This document shows positions 52,402-60,878 of a stretch of 64,000 bases of DNA, in pieces. Under the pieces are notes generated by a model. The model was not told the origin of the DNA, made no database searches, and saw only the letters and a list, made by a program, of their open reading frames with translations. Positions within the stretch are counted from its first letter, which is position 1, and the number at the start of each line of letters is the position of its first letter. Made by a program: the position numbers and the translations under genes. This stretch comes from Hoyosella altamirensis (GTDB lineage: Bacteria > Actinomycetota > Actinomycetes > Mycobacteriales > Mycobacteriaceae), in the NCBI RefSeq assembly GCF_014191505.1, contig NZ_JACHWS010000001.1, positions 1,302,001 through 1,366,000 of the forward strand. The letters are read 5' to 3'.

Positions 52402-53316
52402 CTACCCACTCGTCCGCGCTGCGAGTGTCCGCTCCACGTACTCGGCGAACTTCGTCAGCGCGTAGTTGACCGCAATGAATATAGCGGCGACCACGACATA
52501 CACCTGAATGGGATTCGCGAGATTCTCGATGACCAGGCGGCTCATCTTCAGCAGTTCGATGTAACCGCCAAGCACAGCGATCAGCGAGGTGTCTTTCAGA
52601 ACGACGACGAGTTGGCTGATCAGGGCCGGCAGCATCACCCGGAAAGCCTGAGGCAGCAGGATCATCCGAAGACTCTGCCACCGCGTCAAGCCAAGCGCGA
52701 GTGCGGCTTCGTTCTGGCCCTTGGGCAGCGACACGACACCGCTTCGCACGATCTCCGCGATGATGACCGAGTTGTAGGCGGTGAGGCCGATAACCAGCAC
52801 CCACAAAAGGTCCCCGCCTGGCAGTACGGAGAGGTCGAAACGCAGCACGTTGTCGCCAGGGATCGACACACCGACCCGGAATTCGTCCGCCAATCGCGAA
52901 ACCAGATAGATAGCGAGAATGACCGGTAATCCGCGAAACAGCTCGATAAACGCAACAATCGGTGTCCGCGTGATCCTGCCCGCGGATATGCGTGCCACAC
53001 CGATAGCTACACCGATGATCAGGGAGAGCGCGATCGCGAGTACCGCGGCAATCAGCGTTCGCAAAAAGCCATCACCGAGCCGTGCCCACACGTGAGCGAA
53101 GTACTCGTTGGTGGGGTCGATCAGCGGTCCCCACTTCGAATACGAAAACTGTCCCGACCGCACCAACTGGAGGATCGCGACACCGATGACTGCGAGCACC
53201 GCGACGGCAGCGATGACACTGAACATCAAAGTGCGACGGCGCGCGCGGGGCCCGGGCGCGTCGAACAGCACGGTGGCGCCGTGTTCAGGAGGCTTCAGAG
53301 TCGTGAGGGCTTTCAT
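52402..53316 (-). CDS. gluD: Glutamate-type ABC transporter permease
   Basis: A 304-residue permease. The N-terminal cytoplasmic tail precedes about five helices. The EAA loop EAALALGLTRWQSLRMILLPQAFRVMLPAL contacts the ATPase. VELFRGLP-type sequence IELFRGLPVILAIYL is typical of the polar amino-acid HisMQ family. It overlaps the gluC stop by four bases. Last gene of gluABCD and convergent with the ligase gene. Confidence 0.92.
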   Translation of the reverse strand: MKALTTLKPPEHGATVLFDAPGPRARRRTLMFSVIAAVAVLAVIGVAILQLVRSGQFSYSKWGPLIDPTNEYFAHVWARLGDGFLRTLIAAVLAIALSLIIGVAIGVARISAGRITRTPIVAFIELFRGLPVILAIYLVSRLADEFRVGVSIPGDNVLRFDLSVLPGGDLLWVLVIGLTAYNSVIIAEIVRSGVVSLPKGQNEAALALGLTRWQSLRMILLPQAFRVMLPALISQLVVVLKDTSLIAVLGGYIELLKMSRLVIENLANPIQVYVVVAAIFIAVNYALTKFAEYVERTLAARTSG

Positions 53317-53963
53317 CGTGCGATCGCCACCTTCCGCTCAATAACCTGCAGAGCCAGTCCGGAAGGAATGGTGATGCAGAGGTATCCGACTGCGACACCG
53401 ATGAAAACGGGCAGCGGTGCGTAGCCTTGTGCGCTCGACAGGTCCATCCCGGTGCTCCAGAGGTCGCCTCCGACGCCGAACGCGCCGAGCACCGCGGAGT
53501 TCTTGAACATCGCGATGATGACGCTGCCCAGCGGCGGCACCACTGTCCGCATCGCCTGAGGCAGTACCACGAGCGTCAGCGACTGGCCGAAACCGAGGCC
53601 GATGGAGCGCGCAGCTTCAGCTTGACCGGCGGACACTGAATTGATGCCCGAGCGGACGGCCTCACAGACGAATGCTGAGGTGTAGATGATCAGCGCCGCC
53701 AGACCGAACGCGTAATAGGACGTGTTGATGCCCAGTTCTGGGAGACCGAACGCGAAAAAGAACAGCACCAGCGTCAGTGGAGTGTTTCGGACCACCGTTA
53801 CATAGGCCGAACCGACCCACTTGAGGATAGGGATTGGTGATACCCGGAACGTCGCGATGATCACGCCAAGGATAAGTGACCCGATGAGGCCCCAGAGGCA
53901 GATCATCACCGACGTCAGGAACCCAGATAAGTACAGGTCGAAATTGTCGATTACCACGCCCAT
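53313..53963 (-). CDS. gluC: Glutamate-type ABC transporter permease
   Basis: A 216-residue HisMQ-type permease with YVTVVRNTPLTLVLFFFAFGLP and the EAA loop EAARSIGLGFGQSLTLVVLPQAMRTVVPP. ATG at 53963 is chosen because GGAGGG lies nine bases upstream; the longer frame would run into gluB. It forms the membrane channel with GluD. Confidence 0.92.
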   Translation of the reverse strand: MGVVIDNFDLYLSGFLTSVMICLWGLIGSLILGVIIATFRVSPIPILKWVGSAYVTVVRNTPLTLVLFFFAFGLPELGINTSYYAFGLAALIIYTSAFVCEAVRSGINSVSAGQAEAARSIGLGFGQSLTLVVLPQAMRTVVPPLGSVIIAMFKNSAVLGAFGVGGDLWSTGMDLSSAQGYAPLPVFIGVAVGYLCITIPSGLALQVIERKVAIAR

Positions 53964-54009
53964 CGAATTGTCCCTCCGATAGCTGGGCCCGAATGGTTGC
54001 GCAGAGCGG

Positions 54010-54912
54010 TCAGGTACATGGATCGAACTCCGGGAGTTCCGGCGTCTGGGCACCTTCTACGGAGCCCGCCGTGTCGAGCCATGCCTCCGTGTAGGCACCC
54101 GAGTCGTAAGCGAGCTGAACCTGTTCGTTGATGAACTCGCAAAACGCAACATCGCCTTTGGTTATGCCAATGCCGTAGGGCTCTTCTGTGAACTGCTCAC
54201 CCGCCATCTTGAACTCACCGTCGGATTTCGCGACGAAGCCCAGAAGGATGACGTTGTCTGTAGTCACCGAGTCAACCTGCCCGGTGCGAAGCGCGTCCGC
54301 GCACTTGGAGTAGACGTCGAAAAGCACGAGTTGGCTCAAATTGGCGAGGTACGGCTGAATCTCCTGGCTGGGCGTTGACCCAGTGACCGAACACACCGTT
54401 GCATCAGGGTGTTCGGTGAATGATTCTGGACCGGTGATTCGCTCGTCGTCAGCGTTTACCATCAACTGCTGACCGGCGATGTAGTAGGGGCCCGCGAAAC
54501 TGATCCGTTCACGGCGGCGATCGTTGATGGTGTAGGTGGACACCACCATATCCACATTGTCGTATTCGAGAATTTCTTCCCGCCGTTGAGAGGGCGCTTC
54601 GTAGTAGTCGATATCGCTCGGTTCGAATCCGAGCCCGGCGGCAACGAATTGTGCGATTTCGACGTCGAAACCGGTAAATCCGCCCTCTAGCCGCATAAGC
54701 CCAAAACCGGGCTGGTCGAATTTGATGCCGACGCGAAACCTCCCGTCTTCGACGATTCGCGCCATGGTGGTGCCTTCGTCAAACACGGGATTGTCGACAA
54801 CCTCGACACGGGATTCGACGTCCGCGCCCCCCACGCTGCCGCAGGCGCTGAGCGTCATCATCAGCGCTGCGCCGACAACGGCTGACCTGCTGGCAATTAT
54901 TCGGCGATGCAT
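54010..54912 (-). CDS. gluB: Glutamate-binding lipoprotein of ABC transporter
   Basis: A 300-residue extracellular solute-binding protein. The signal peptide ends in the lipobox LSAC (ALMMTLSACGS), so it is lipid-anchored at residue 24. The family-3 binding fold follows: GFTGFDVEIAQFVAAGLGF, DMVVSTYTINDRRRERISFAGPYY and DSVTTDNVILLGF. The C-terminal Cys in FDPCT may pair with another Cys. It delivers glutamate or a related amino acid to GluCD. Confidence 0.92.
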   Translation of the reverse strand: MHRRIIASRSAVVGAALMMTLSACGSVGGADVESRVEVVDNPVFDEGTTMARIVEDGRFRVGIKFDQPGFGLMRLEGGFTGFDVEIAQFVAAGLGFEPSDIDYYEAPSQRREEILEYDNVDMVVSTYTINDRRRERISFAGPYYIAGQQLMVNADDERITGPESFTEHPDATVCSVTGSTPSQEIQPYLANLSQLVLFDVYSKCADALRTGQVDSVTTDNVILLGFVAKSDGEFKMAGEQFTEEPYGIGITKGDVAFCEFINEQVQLAYDSGAYTEAWLDTAGSVEGAQTPELPEFDPCT

Positions 54913-54950
54913 AGAATTGCCCCAACTTCCCTTTGATAGCCGTGGAGCGG

Positions 54951-55700
54951 CTAATGGGCGAGGATCTTAGACAGGAAGTCCTGCGCGCGGCTGCTCTGCG
55001 GATTCGTGAAGAATTCTTCCGGGGTGTTCTGTTCAACGATCTCACCGTCAGCCATGAAGACCACGCGGTCTGCTGCGCGCCGGGCGAACCCCATCTCGTG
55101 AGTGACGACGACCATCGTCATGCCCGACTTCGCCAGCGAGGTCATCACGTCCAGTACTTCGTTGATCATTTCGGGGTCAAGCGCCGAGGTTGGTTCGTCG
55201 AAGAGCATGACCTTGGGGTCCATGGCGAGCGATCGAGCGATCGCGACCCGTTGCTGCTGTCCGCCGGACATCTGTGCGGGCATCTTCTTTTCCTGCACCT
55301 CCACACCGACACGTGTGAGCAGTTCACGCGCACGCTCGACGGCTTTCGCTTTTGGTACTTTCCGGACTTTGATCGGGCCCAGTGTGACGTTGTCGAGCAC
55401 AGTCATGTGGGAGAACAAATTGAAGGACTGGAAAACCATGCCCACGTCCGAGCGCAACCGGGCTAGATCTTTTCCCTCTTCGGGAAGCTCTTTTCCGTCA
55501 ATTGAAATCGTTCCAGATCCGATAGTTTCGAGCCGGTTGATCGCTCGGCACAATGTGGATTTGCCCGAACCTGATGGTCCGATTACCACCACCACTTCAC
55601 CGCGGTGAATTGTCAGGTTGATATCGCGTAGTACGTGAAGGTCGCCGAAGTGCTTGTTGACATCCTTCAGGACCACGAGTGGTTCGCCGACGTCGGTCAT
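54951..55700 (-). CDS. gluA: Glutamate-type ABC transporter ATP-binding protein
   Basis: A 249-residue ATPase. Walker A is [11 protein letters not shown], the Q-loop is [20 protein letters not shown], the signature is [34 protein letters not shown] including Walker B, and the H-loop is [10 protein letters not shown]. First gene of gluABCD, 38 bases ahead of gluB. Confidence 0.94.
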   Translation of the reverse strand: MTDVGEPLVVLKDVNKHFGDLHVLRDINLTIHRGEVVVVIGPSGSGKSTLCRAINRLETIGSGTISIDGKELPEEGKDLARLRSDVGMVFQSFNLFSHMTVLDNVTLGPIKVRKVPKAKAVERARELLTRVGVEVQEKKMPAQMSGGQQQRVAIARSLAMDPKVMLFDEPTSALDPEMINEVLDVMTSLAKSGMTMVVVTHEMGFARRAADRVVFMADGEIVEQNTPEEFFTNPQSSRAQDFLSKILAH

Positions 55701-55813
55701 GAGATGACTCTAGGCACTTGTTTCCTTGGGGGCGCAGCGAATCGGGAAATCACCGGGTCGACATCGCCGCGTCATATCGCGTCCAGGCCTGCGCCTCAGT
55801 ACTGTGATGTCCC

Positions 55814-56320
55814 ATGGCGAAGGATTTCAGTTTCTCGGTCACAATTGATCATCCAGTAGCGGAGGTGCATCGTGCCTTCATCACGCCGGAGCTGTGGCAG
55901 CGCCGGGTCGAGGGTGCGGAGAACGTCACGATGACGACAGAAAGCCCAGGGCCGGGAACAATCGAAGTCACTGTCACTCAGAACATTCCTAGCGAGTCGC
56001 TCCCGGCGATCGTGCGGAAGGCACTGCGCGGCGACCTCAGCATTGTTCGCACCGACAACTGGGGCCCTCTTGAGGGGGATCAGGCGGGTGCGAAGTTCAC
56101 TGCGCAATCCACAGGGCTGACCTCCAGCACGGAAGGCACGCTGGTGCTCCGTGCGGATGGTGCGCGAGCCACTTTGGATGTCGAGGGGCGCACCGAAGTG
56201 AAGGCGCGCTTCATCGGGGGAGCGATCGAACCGATGATTGTGCAGATGGTGACCAAGCTGGTGAAGTCGGAGTGCGACGACACTGCCACCTGGATCTCGG
56301 AGCGCGCCGAACAAGCGTGA
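55814..56320 (+). CDS. DUF2505 domain protein (SRPBCC-like)
   Basis: A 168-residue soluble protein of the actinobacterial DUF2505 family. FSFSVTIDHPVAEVHRAFITPELW opens the domain, and TDNWGPLEGDQAGAKFTAQSTGLTSSTEGTLVLR lies in the middle. The fold is related to START/SRPBCC lipid-binding proteins. Function unknown. ATG at 55814. Divergent from gluABCD and convergent with the MBL-fold gene. Confidence 0.88.
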   Translation: MAKDFSFSVTIDHPVAEVHRAFITPELWQRRVEGAENVTMTTESPGPGTIEVTVTQNIPSESLPAIVRKALRGDLSIVRTDNWGPLEGDQAGAKFTAQSTGLTSSTEGTLVLRADGARATLDVEGRTEVKARFIGGAIEPMIVQMVTKLVKSECDDTATWISERAEQA

Positions 56321-56327
56321 CCACTCC

Positions 56328-57179
56328 TCACAGAGTGTGATCGTCGGGGTCCACGATCTGATCTGTTATCCACCCGATGTAGCGGTCGGCTGATGCGCGG
56401 GTGACTTTCCGCGCACCCGACTTGATGCACGCGTCTCCGAACGCACTGTAGAGCCGATCGAACTCGAGATGTCCGGCGGTGTCGGCGATCTGCTCAACCA
56501 GACGGGGCGGCAGGGGAATGAGATTGGGGAAGCTCCTCATGAATGAGACGCTCGCTCTGTCGGCGCCCACCATGATCGTGTCGCCTGACAAGACTGCTCC
56601 GCGACCTCCCGCGGCGCGCTCAATCAGCAGGAGTGAACTTCCAGGAAAGTGCCCGCCGCATTGAACAAGTTCAATACCTGGCAGCACACACTGTCTCGCT
56701 GTCCAGTATTTGATGACGGGATCGGGACGTGTGACCCATCGCCGGTCACTGCCGTTGAACCATATGGGGACGTGGCCTAACCGGTGGCTGAGTGCCACAC
56801 TCGCTCCGACGAGGTGTGGGTGGCTCGATGCGATTGCGGAAATCCCGCCATGCTGGAGGAGCCAGTCGACTAGAACGGGGCCAGCGAAACCGGGTGGCTC
56901 CCACAGCACGTTCCCGCTATCGGTTTCCACGACGAAGGTGCGCTGACCGACCCCCACGGTTGGTGTGAAGGTGAGTTCAAGAAGTCCGTCCTCCAGCACA
57001 CGGGAGGTCAACTGTCTCCGGGTGTGGGCGTCATCGTCGAGTCGCACCCACTGCTGACCGACTGATGGGACGTATTGGCGGTCATCGGTGCAGATGATGC
57101 ACAACTCGGGTGGAGTGCCCGCGGGCGGGTACTCGTTCGCGCAGGTCACGCAGACCCAGCTCTTCTCGTCGCTGACCAT
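56328..57179 (-). CDS. MBL-fold metallo-hydrolase with N-terminal zinc-ribbon, degenerate metal motif
   Basis: A 283-residue protein. An N-terminal C-x2-C...C-x2-C knuckle (VCVTCANE...LCIICTDD) probably binds zinc. The metallo-beta-lactamase fold follows. Its HxHxDH motif reads SHPHLVGA, so the Asp-His pair is missing. The downstream His (GGHFPGSSL) and Asp (LSGDTIMV) remain. Likely only one metal site, or altered chemistry. Substrate unknown. Convergent with DUF2505. Confidence 0.82.
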   Translation of the reverse strand: MVSDEKSWVCVTCANEYPPAGTPPELCIICTDDRQYVPSVGQQWVRLDDDAHTRRQLTSRVLEDGLLELTFTPTVGVGQRTFVVETDSGNVLWEPPGFAGPVLVDWLLQHGGISAIASSHPHLVGASVALSHRLGHVPIWFNGSDRRWVTRPDPVIKYWTARQCVLPGIELVQCGGHFPGSSLLLIERAAGGRGAVLSGDTIMVGADRASVSFMRSFPNLIPLPPRLVEQIADTAGHLEFDRLYSAFGDACIKSGARKVTRASADRYIGWITDQIVDPDDHTL

Positions 57180-57278
57180 ATGTCATCTCTAGCACGCGGT
57201 TGTTCTTCATGATGGGCTGCGCCGCTGGGGCCTTTTCTGAGGAGCGCGGCTGCGGGTTCGGCATGCCAGGATGGCTGT

Positions 57279-57983
57279 GTGGATATTCGTGGTCGCGTGC
57301 TCGCACTTTCGAGGTTCCCGGTGAAGTCGACGGCTGGGGAGTCATTGCAGTGCGCGACCGTGACGGGGCAGGGTATTGATCACGATCGAATGTGGGCGGT
57401 GTTCACGGAAGACGGGCGGATCGCCAGCGGCAAAACTACGAAGCGGTTCCGTCGGGTTGACGGTTTGTTGTACTGGCGGTCGACGGTCGATGGTGATTGC
57501 GTTCACCTTCATGCACCTGACGGAAAGGTGCTGTCTGTCAATAATTCTGCTGCATCGAAGGCACTGTCGGACACCTTCGGCCAGCCGTTGGTGCTGAAAG
57601 AGGCGACCGACGAGCCGCACCACGACGATTGTCCAGTTCACCTGGTGACCACATCGTCGATTGAGAGTGTCCAGCGGAGTCTTGGACAGCATATCGATGC
57701 TGCTCGTCTGCGTGCGAACATCCTGATTGAAACGGTTGACGCAGGTTTTCCCGAGGATCAGTGGGACGGCGTCTCTCTCGCGATCGGGCCGACAGTTGTT
57801 CTCCGCGTCGACGGCGGCATGCCGCGGTGCCGAATGGTGGATGAGCCGCAAGTCGGCGTGACCGCTGAACCCCGGATGTTGAAGTCGATCGGTATGACGC
57901 GCGGGGCCGAGCTCGGAGCTCGAGCGACGGTCGTCCAGTCAGGGACGATCACAGTCGGGGACGCCGTGTGTGTGCTGGGGTGA
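57279..57983 (+). CDS. MOSC domain protein
   Basis: A 234-residue single-chain protein with an N-terminal MOSC_N beta-barrel (VLALSRFPVKSTAGESL, IDHDRMWAVFTEDG) and a C-terminal MOSC domain. The latter shows RLRANILIETVDAGFPEDQWDG and the conserved Cys in GGMPRCRMVD, the proposed molybdenum or sulfur carrier site. Related to mARC/YcbX-type molybdenum enzymes that reduce N-hydroxylated compounds. GTG start. A short inverted repeat (57982-57987/58002-58007) follows the gene. Confidence 0.88.
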   Translation: MDIRGRVLALSRFPVKSTAGESLQCATVTGQGIDHDRMWAVFTEDGRIASGKTTKRFRRVDGLLYWRSTVDGDCVHLHAPDGKVLSVNNSAASKALSDTFGQPLVLKEATDEPHHDDCPVHLVTTSSIESVQRSLGQHIDAARLRANILIETVDAGFPEDQWDGVSLAIGPTVVLRVDGGMPRCRMVDEPQVGVTAEPRMLKSIGMTRGAELGARATVVQSGTITVGDAVCVLG

Positions 57984-58008
57984 CACCCAATTGGGGGCGC
58001 CGGTGTCG

Positions 58009-58731
58009 CTACTGCGCGTCGTGCAGAACGAGACCGAGGGTGTGCCGGTGCCCTGAACGTACACGGCTGACACCGTGGCGAACAGCGCATCGCGACCAGC
58101 CGCGTTTTGTCCTCATTGGCCGGTCGCGGGTGGTGAAGATGAGTGCGTGACCTTGTTGGAGCACGGTTACTGTGCCTTGTGATTGTGCTCGGGCGCGCTG
58201 TTCAACGAGCATGAACTCGCCACCGGTGTGGTCGACTCCGGGACGGTCCAGCCCGATGACGACCTGCAGCGGGAAGACGAGGTCACCGTAGAGGTCGCGG
58301 TGCAGCGCGTTCCAGTCACCTGTGGTGTAGCGCAGCAGTAGTGGGGTCGGTTTGTACTGTCCTGCCGCATGACATTCACTGAGCCAGTCGGCGAAGTCGT
58401 CGGGCCATTGGGTCTGATCTCCCAAACGGTCAGCCCAGCTTCGAGCGACGGGCAGCAAGCGATGGTAAAACTCGGCACGCATCGTCATGATCGGCTCAGG
58501 GACGGGTTCCGCGAAGTAGCGGTATGTGCCCTGTCCGTACCGGTGCTGGGCCATGTCAACCGTGGTGCGGAACTTGTCGGCGTCATCCCACATCGCGACG
58601 AATTCAGCGCACTCCCCGTCAGTGAGGAGCGGGCCGGTTTGCGCGCATCCAAACGCATCGATTTCGTCGGTCAGACGTGGCCAGTCCAGCGATCCGATCC
58701 GGTCCGCCAGGCTGGCTGTTGTCGCTCTCAT
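58009..58731 (-). CDS. 2-Oxoglutarate/Fe(II) oxygenase of the DNA-repair-associated type
   Basis: A 240-residue dioxygenase. Fe ligands fit LHRDLYGDLVF (H-x-D) and the C-terminal HGVSRVRSGHRHTLGLVLHDA with the distal His and the Arg for 2-oxoglutarate. GGEFMLVEQRARAQSQ is characteristic of the family described as oxygenases acting on damaged DNA (Pfam Oxygenase-NA). It overlaps ogt by four bases (ATGA), supporting a role with alkylation repair. ATG at 58731 replaces a longer frame that overlaps ogt extensively. Confidence 0.85.
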   Translation of the reverse strand: MRATTASLADRIGSLDWPRLTDEIDAFGCAQTGPLLTDGECAEFVAMWDDADKFRTTVDMAQHRYGQGTYRYFAEPVPEPIMTMRAEFYHRLLPVARSWADRLGDQTQWPDDFADWLSECHAAGQYKPTPLLLRYTTGDWNALHRDLYGDLVFPLQVVIGLDRPGVDHTGGEFMLVEQRARAQSQGTVTVLQQGHALIFTTRDRPMRTKRGWSRCAVRHGVSRVRSGHRHTLGLVLHDAQ

Positions 58732-59336
58732 GCCGCCTCCAGAGTCAGCAGGGTGTTCTTCGCCTCTGCGCCGCCGATGTACTGGCCGATTGTGCCGTCG
58801 GTCCGCACAACTCGGTGACATGGAATGACGAGTGGCAGAGGGTTGCGGGCGCAGGCGCTGCCCACAGCTCGTACAGCTTTCGGATTGCCGATGGCAGAGG
58901 CGACAGCTGCGTAGCTCTCCCGCCGCCCGTAGGCGATCTCGCGCAGGTGATCGAGTACCTGCAGCCGGAAACCACCGAGGAACCGCAGGTCAAGCGGTAG
59001 GTCGAACTGGGTGCGCGTCCCGGCGAAGTACTCGTCGATCTCGCGGGCGGCGGTGCTGAGACGACCGGGCGCACGCAGGACCCGGGGACTGATTTTGTGT
59101 GCGAGCGATGAGAGCACTGTGTCGTGACCTTCGCTGGCGTAGGCGATCCGTACCAGTCCGATGGGGGTCGCTGCGAGAAGCAATGGTCCCAGTGGGGTGT
59201 CGAGAGTGTGGTACGCAACGTCAAGAAGAAGTGCTTCCTCAGCGGCGCGTTCCAGTCGGCTATGCAGCCGCGCCAGCACCTCGGCTTCGTCACCACCAAG
59301 TCCGCTTATGAGGCGCCCGTGATCACTTGTTTTCAT
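58728..59336 (-). CDS. ogt: Methylated-DNA--protein-cysteine methyltransferase
   Basis: A 202-residue suicide DNA-repair protein removing O6-alkyl groups from guanine. The acceptor motif is LPLVIPCHRVVRTDGTIGQYIGG, and the recognition helix is YAAVASAIGNPKAVRAVGSACARNP. It has an extra N-terminal segment of about 35 residues with unclear role. Both ends show four-base ATGA overlaps, with the sigma factor upstream and the oxygenase downstream, so the three genes are translationally coupled. Confidence 0.93.
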   Translation of the reverse strand: MKTSDHGRLISGLGGDEAEVLARLHSRLERAAEEALLLDVAYHTLDTPLGPLLLAATPIGLVRIAYASEGHDTVLSSLAHKISPRVLRAPGRLSTAAREIDEYFAGTRTQFDLPLDLRFLGGFRLQVLDHLREIAYGRRESYAAVASAIGNPKAVRAVGSACARNPLPLVIPCHRVVRTDGTIGQYIGGAEAKNTLLTLEAA

Positions 59337-59815
59337 GATGGATCGTCCTTCGGATAAATCGCTCTTAATGTTCTGATGCCATCGGCGGCCGCACGGCGGG
59401 CAGCTGCTGGGGAGTTGTCGAGTAACTCCGCGATCTCTGCGTGCGGCAACCCGGCGAGATAGTGGTAGGCCACGGCTTTGCGCTGTTTATCGGGCAGCGA
59501 CTTGAGCGCCGCCCACAAATCTGGGTCATAGGTCTCGGGGATACCGATGCTGGCGTGTTGCTCTGGCAGTCTTTCGGCGGGGATCGGTGAACGCGAATTC
59601 GTTCGTGCGACATCGATCGCGCGTCGATGGGCTATGGTCACGAGCCAGGCTTCTATGTTTGCCGACGGGCTGAGGTCCGGGTAGGCGCGCATGGCAGACA
59701 GAAATGTCTCGGACCAGGCATCTTCAGCATCGGCTGGGCCGAGTACCGCGCGGCACACGCGCAGTACCATCGGGCCGTATTCGGCCACCACGTCCTCGAA
59801 CGGTCGCACTGTCAC
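59333..59815 (-). CDS. ECF-type RNA polymerase sigma factor heading a DNA repair operon
   Basis: A 160-residue minimal ECF sigma factor. Sigma2 (about 5-75) has FEDVVAEYGPMVLRVCRAVLGPADAEDAWSETFLSAMRAYP and IEAWLVTIAHRRAIDVAR. Sigma4 (about 100-150) has ALKSLPDKQRKAVAYHYLAGLPHAEIAELLDNSPAAARRAAADG. No anti-sigma gene is adjacent. It is followed by ogt and a 2OG oxygenase, so it may drive an inducible response to alkylation. GTG start. How it is switched on is not visible. Confidence 0.9.
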   Translation of the reverse strand: MTVRPFEDVVAEYGPMVLRVCRAVLGPADAEDAWSETFLSAMRAYPDLSPSANIEAWLVTIAHRRAIDVARTNSRSPIPAERLPEQHASIGIPETYDPDLWAALKSLPDKQRKAVAYHYLAGLPHAEIAELLDNSPAAARRAAADGIRTLRAIYPKDDPS

Positions 59816-59855
59816 ACCCCGTAGACGTTTCGGAGCGGCAAAATGTGAGATTGGC

Positions 59856-60275
59856 TCAAGCTAGGCCGTGCTCAGCTAGCCATTCGCTGGAACGTCGGCG
59901 CGATGCCCGGCACAGCCACGCGTCCTGAATAAGCTCCACTAGCTCTCCGTACGGGATCTCATGCAGTTTCGAGGCTCTCACGAGCACGGAGAGGTGGCCG
60001 TCGAAATGCGCGGTGGTGAAGTAGGGACGCTGACGATCCTGGATGAGCGACTTCTTCTCACTCTCGCTCGCTACCCAGACGACGATCACGTCGTCATACC
60101 TCTCCCCAGTGTCGGGATCGAATGCATCTGGGCGGGGGTTGCGGAAGAAAACGAACGATTTCCCACCGACTTGATAGACCGGGTTAGTGCCCGCCTTCTC
60201 CACCTTGACGTATGGCATCCCACCTGCGATTTCGTGAACATCTGACACAGTTGCAGGCCTGTCGTCCTCGGTCAT
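59856..60275 (-). CDS. MmcQ/YjbR family protein
   Basis: A 139-residue protein of the MmcQ/YjbR fold, with KSFVFFRNPRPDAFDPDTGERYDDVIVVWV, PYFTTAHFDGHLSVLVRAS and ELVELIQDAWLCRASRRRSSEWLAEHGLA. Its DNA-binding-like fold has no established function. ATG at 60275. It lies 40 bases upstream of the sigma-ogt operon on the same strand and could be cotranscribed. Distinct subgroup from the copy at 32295. Confidence 0.87.
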   Translation of the reverse strand: MTEDDRPATVSDVHEIAGGMPYVKVEKAGTNPVYQVGGKSFVFFRNPRPDAFDPDTGERYDDVIVVWVASESEKKSLIQDRQRPYFTTAHFDGHLSVLVRASKLHEIPYGELVELIQDAWLCRASRRRSSEWLAEHGLA

Positions 60276-60412
60276 CAGCACAGCTTACGAGGATCTGCCT
60301 CTCGCGGCCGTTGAACCAATACCAAGCGCAACAGAATCTGAGTTCATGCACCATGAAAGTGCCCAAGAAGGAAAATACGCGGCTAGAGAGTTGGGATAGG
60401 AGGCCGGGAACA

Positions 60413-60736
60413 ATGCGCTGGACGCGACCGATGACCACTGGGACGCTACTTGTCCTTGCGGGCGCAGTTGGTCTCGCACAAGGAGACGGGCTTGTCTCGG
60501 GGATCGGAGTCGCCGGTGCCATCGCGGTGGTATGCGGGCTCCTGCTAATCGGGGCGGGGCTCGTGCAGTCGCGAGGCAAAACCCCCGCTCCTCTCACGGA
60601 GGCTGATAGGGCGAAGTATCGGCGCATCGCAGAGGAGGAAGGCGCAGTCCGAGCCGTCAAACAATTGCGGACAGATCATCCTGGCATCGGATTGGCCGAA
60701 GCAAAACGGATTGTCAGCGGCACGGAGGACGGGTGA
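60413..60736 (+). CDS. Small membrane protein with L7/L12-like C-terminal motif
   Basis: A 107-residue protein. It has two hydrophobic helices (TGTLLVLAGAVGLAQG, IGVAGAIAVVCGLLLIGAGLV), then a cytoplasmic part LTEADRAKYRRIAEEEGAVRAVKQLRTDHPGIGLAEAKRIVSG. The AVKxLR...GIGLAEAKxIV pattern resembles the ribosomal protein L7/L12 C-terminal domain, which occurs in several small actinobacterial membrane proteins. GGAGG lies eight bases before the ATG at 60413; upstream in-frame starts run through non-homologous sequence. Function unknown. Confidence 0.75.
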   Translation: MRWTRPMTTGTLLVLAGAVGLAQGDGLVSGIGVAGAIAVVCGLLLIGAGLVQSRGKTPAPLTEADRAKYRRIAEEEGAVRAVKQLRTDHPGIGLAEAKRIVSGTEDG

Positions 60737-60747
60737 GATTGGCGGAC

Positions 60748-60774
60748 GCGGCTGCACGAGTTGCGTGCAGCCGC
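60748..60774. terminator. Strong hairpin after the small membrane protein gene
   Basis: Perfect 11-bp stem GCGGCTGCACG / CGTGCAGCCGC with a five-base loop, 12 bases after the stop codon and between two convergent genes. No T-run, as is common in actinobacteria. Confidence 0.7.
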
Positions 60775-60878
60775 GGTAGGAGCAACTAACGCAGCTGCAC
60801 ATTTCCAGTGCGCGGGTCTCACCTGACCTTGCGGAACCGGCCTGATGAGAAACCCGCGCCCGCCGTGAGCGCGTAGCC

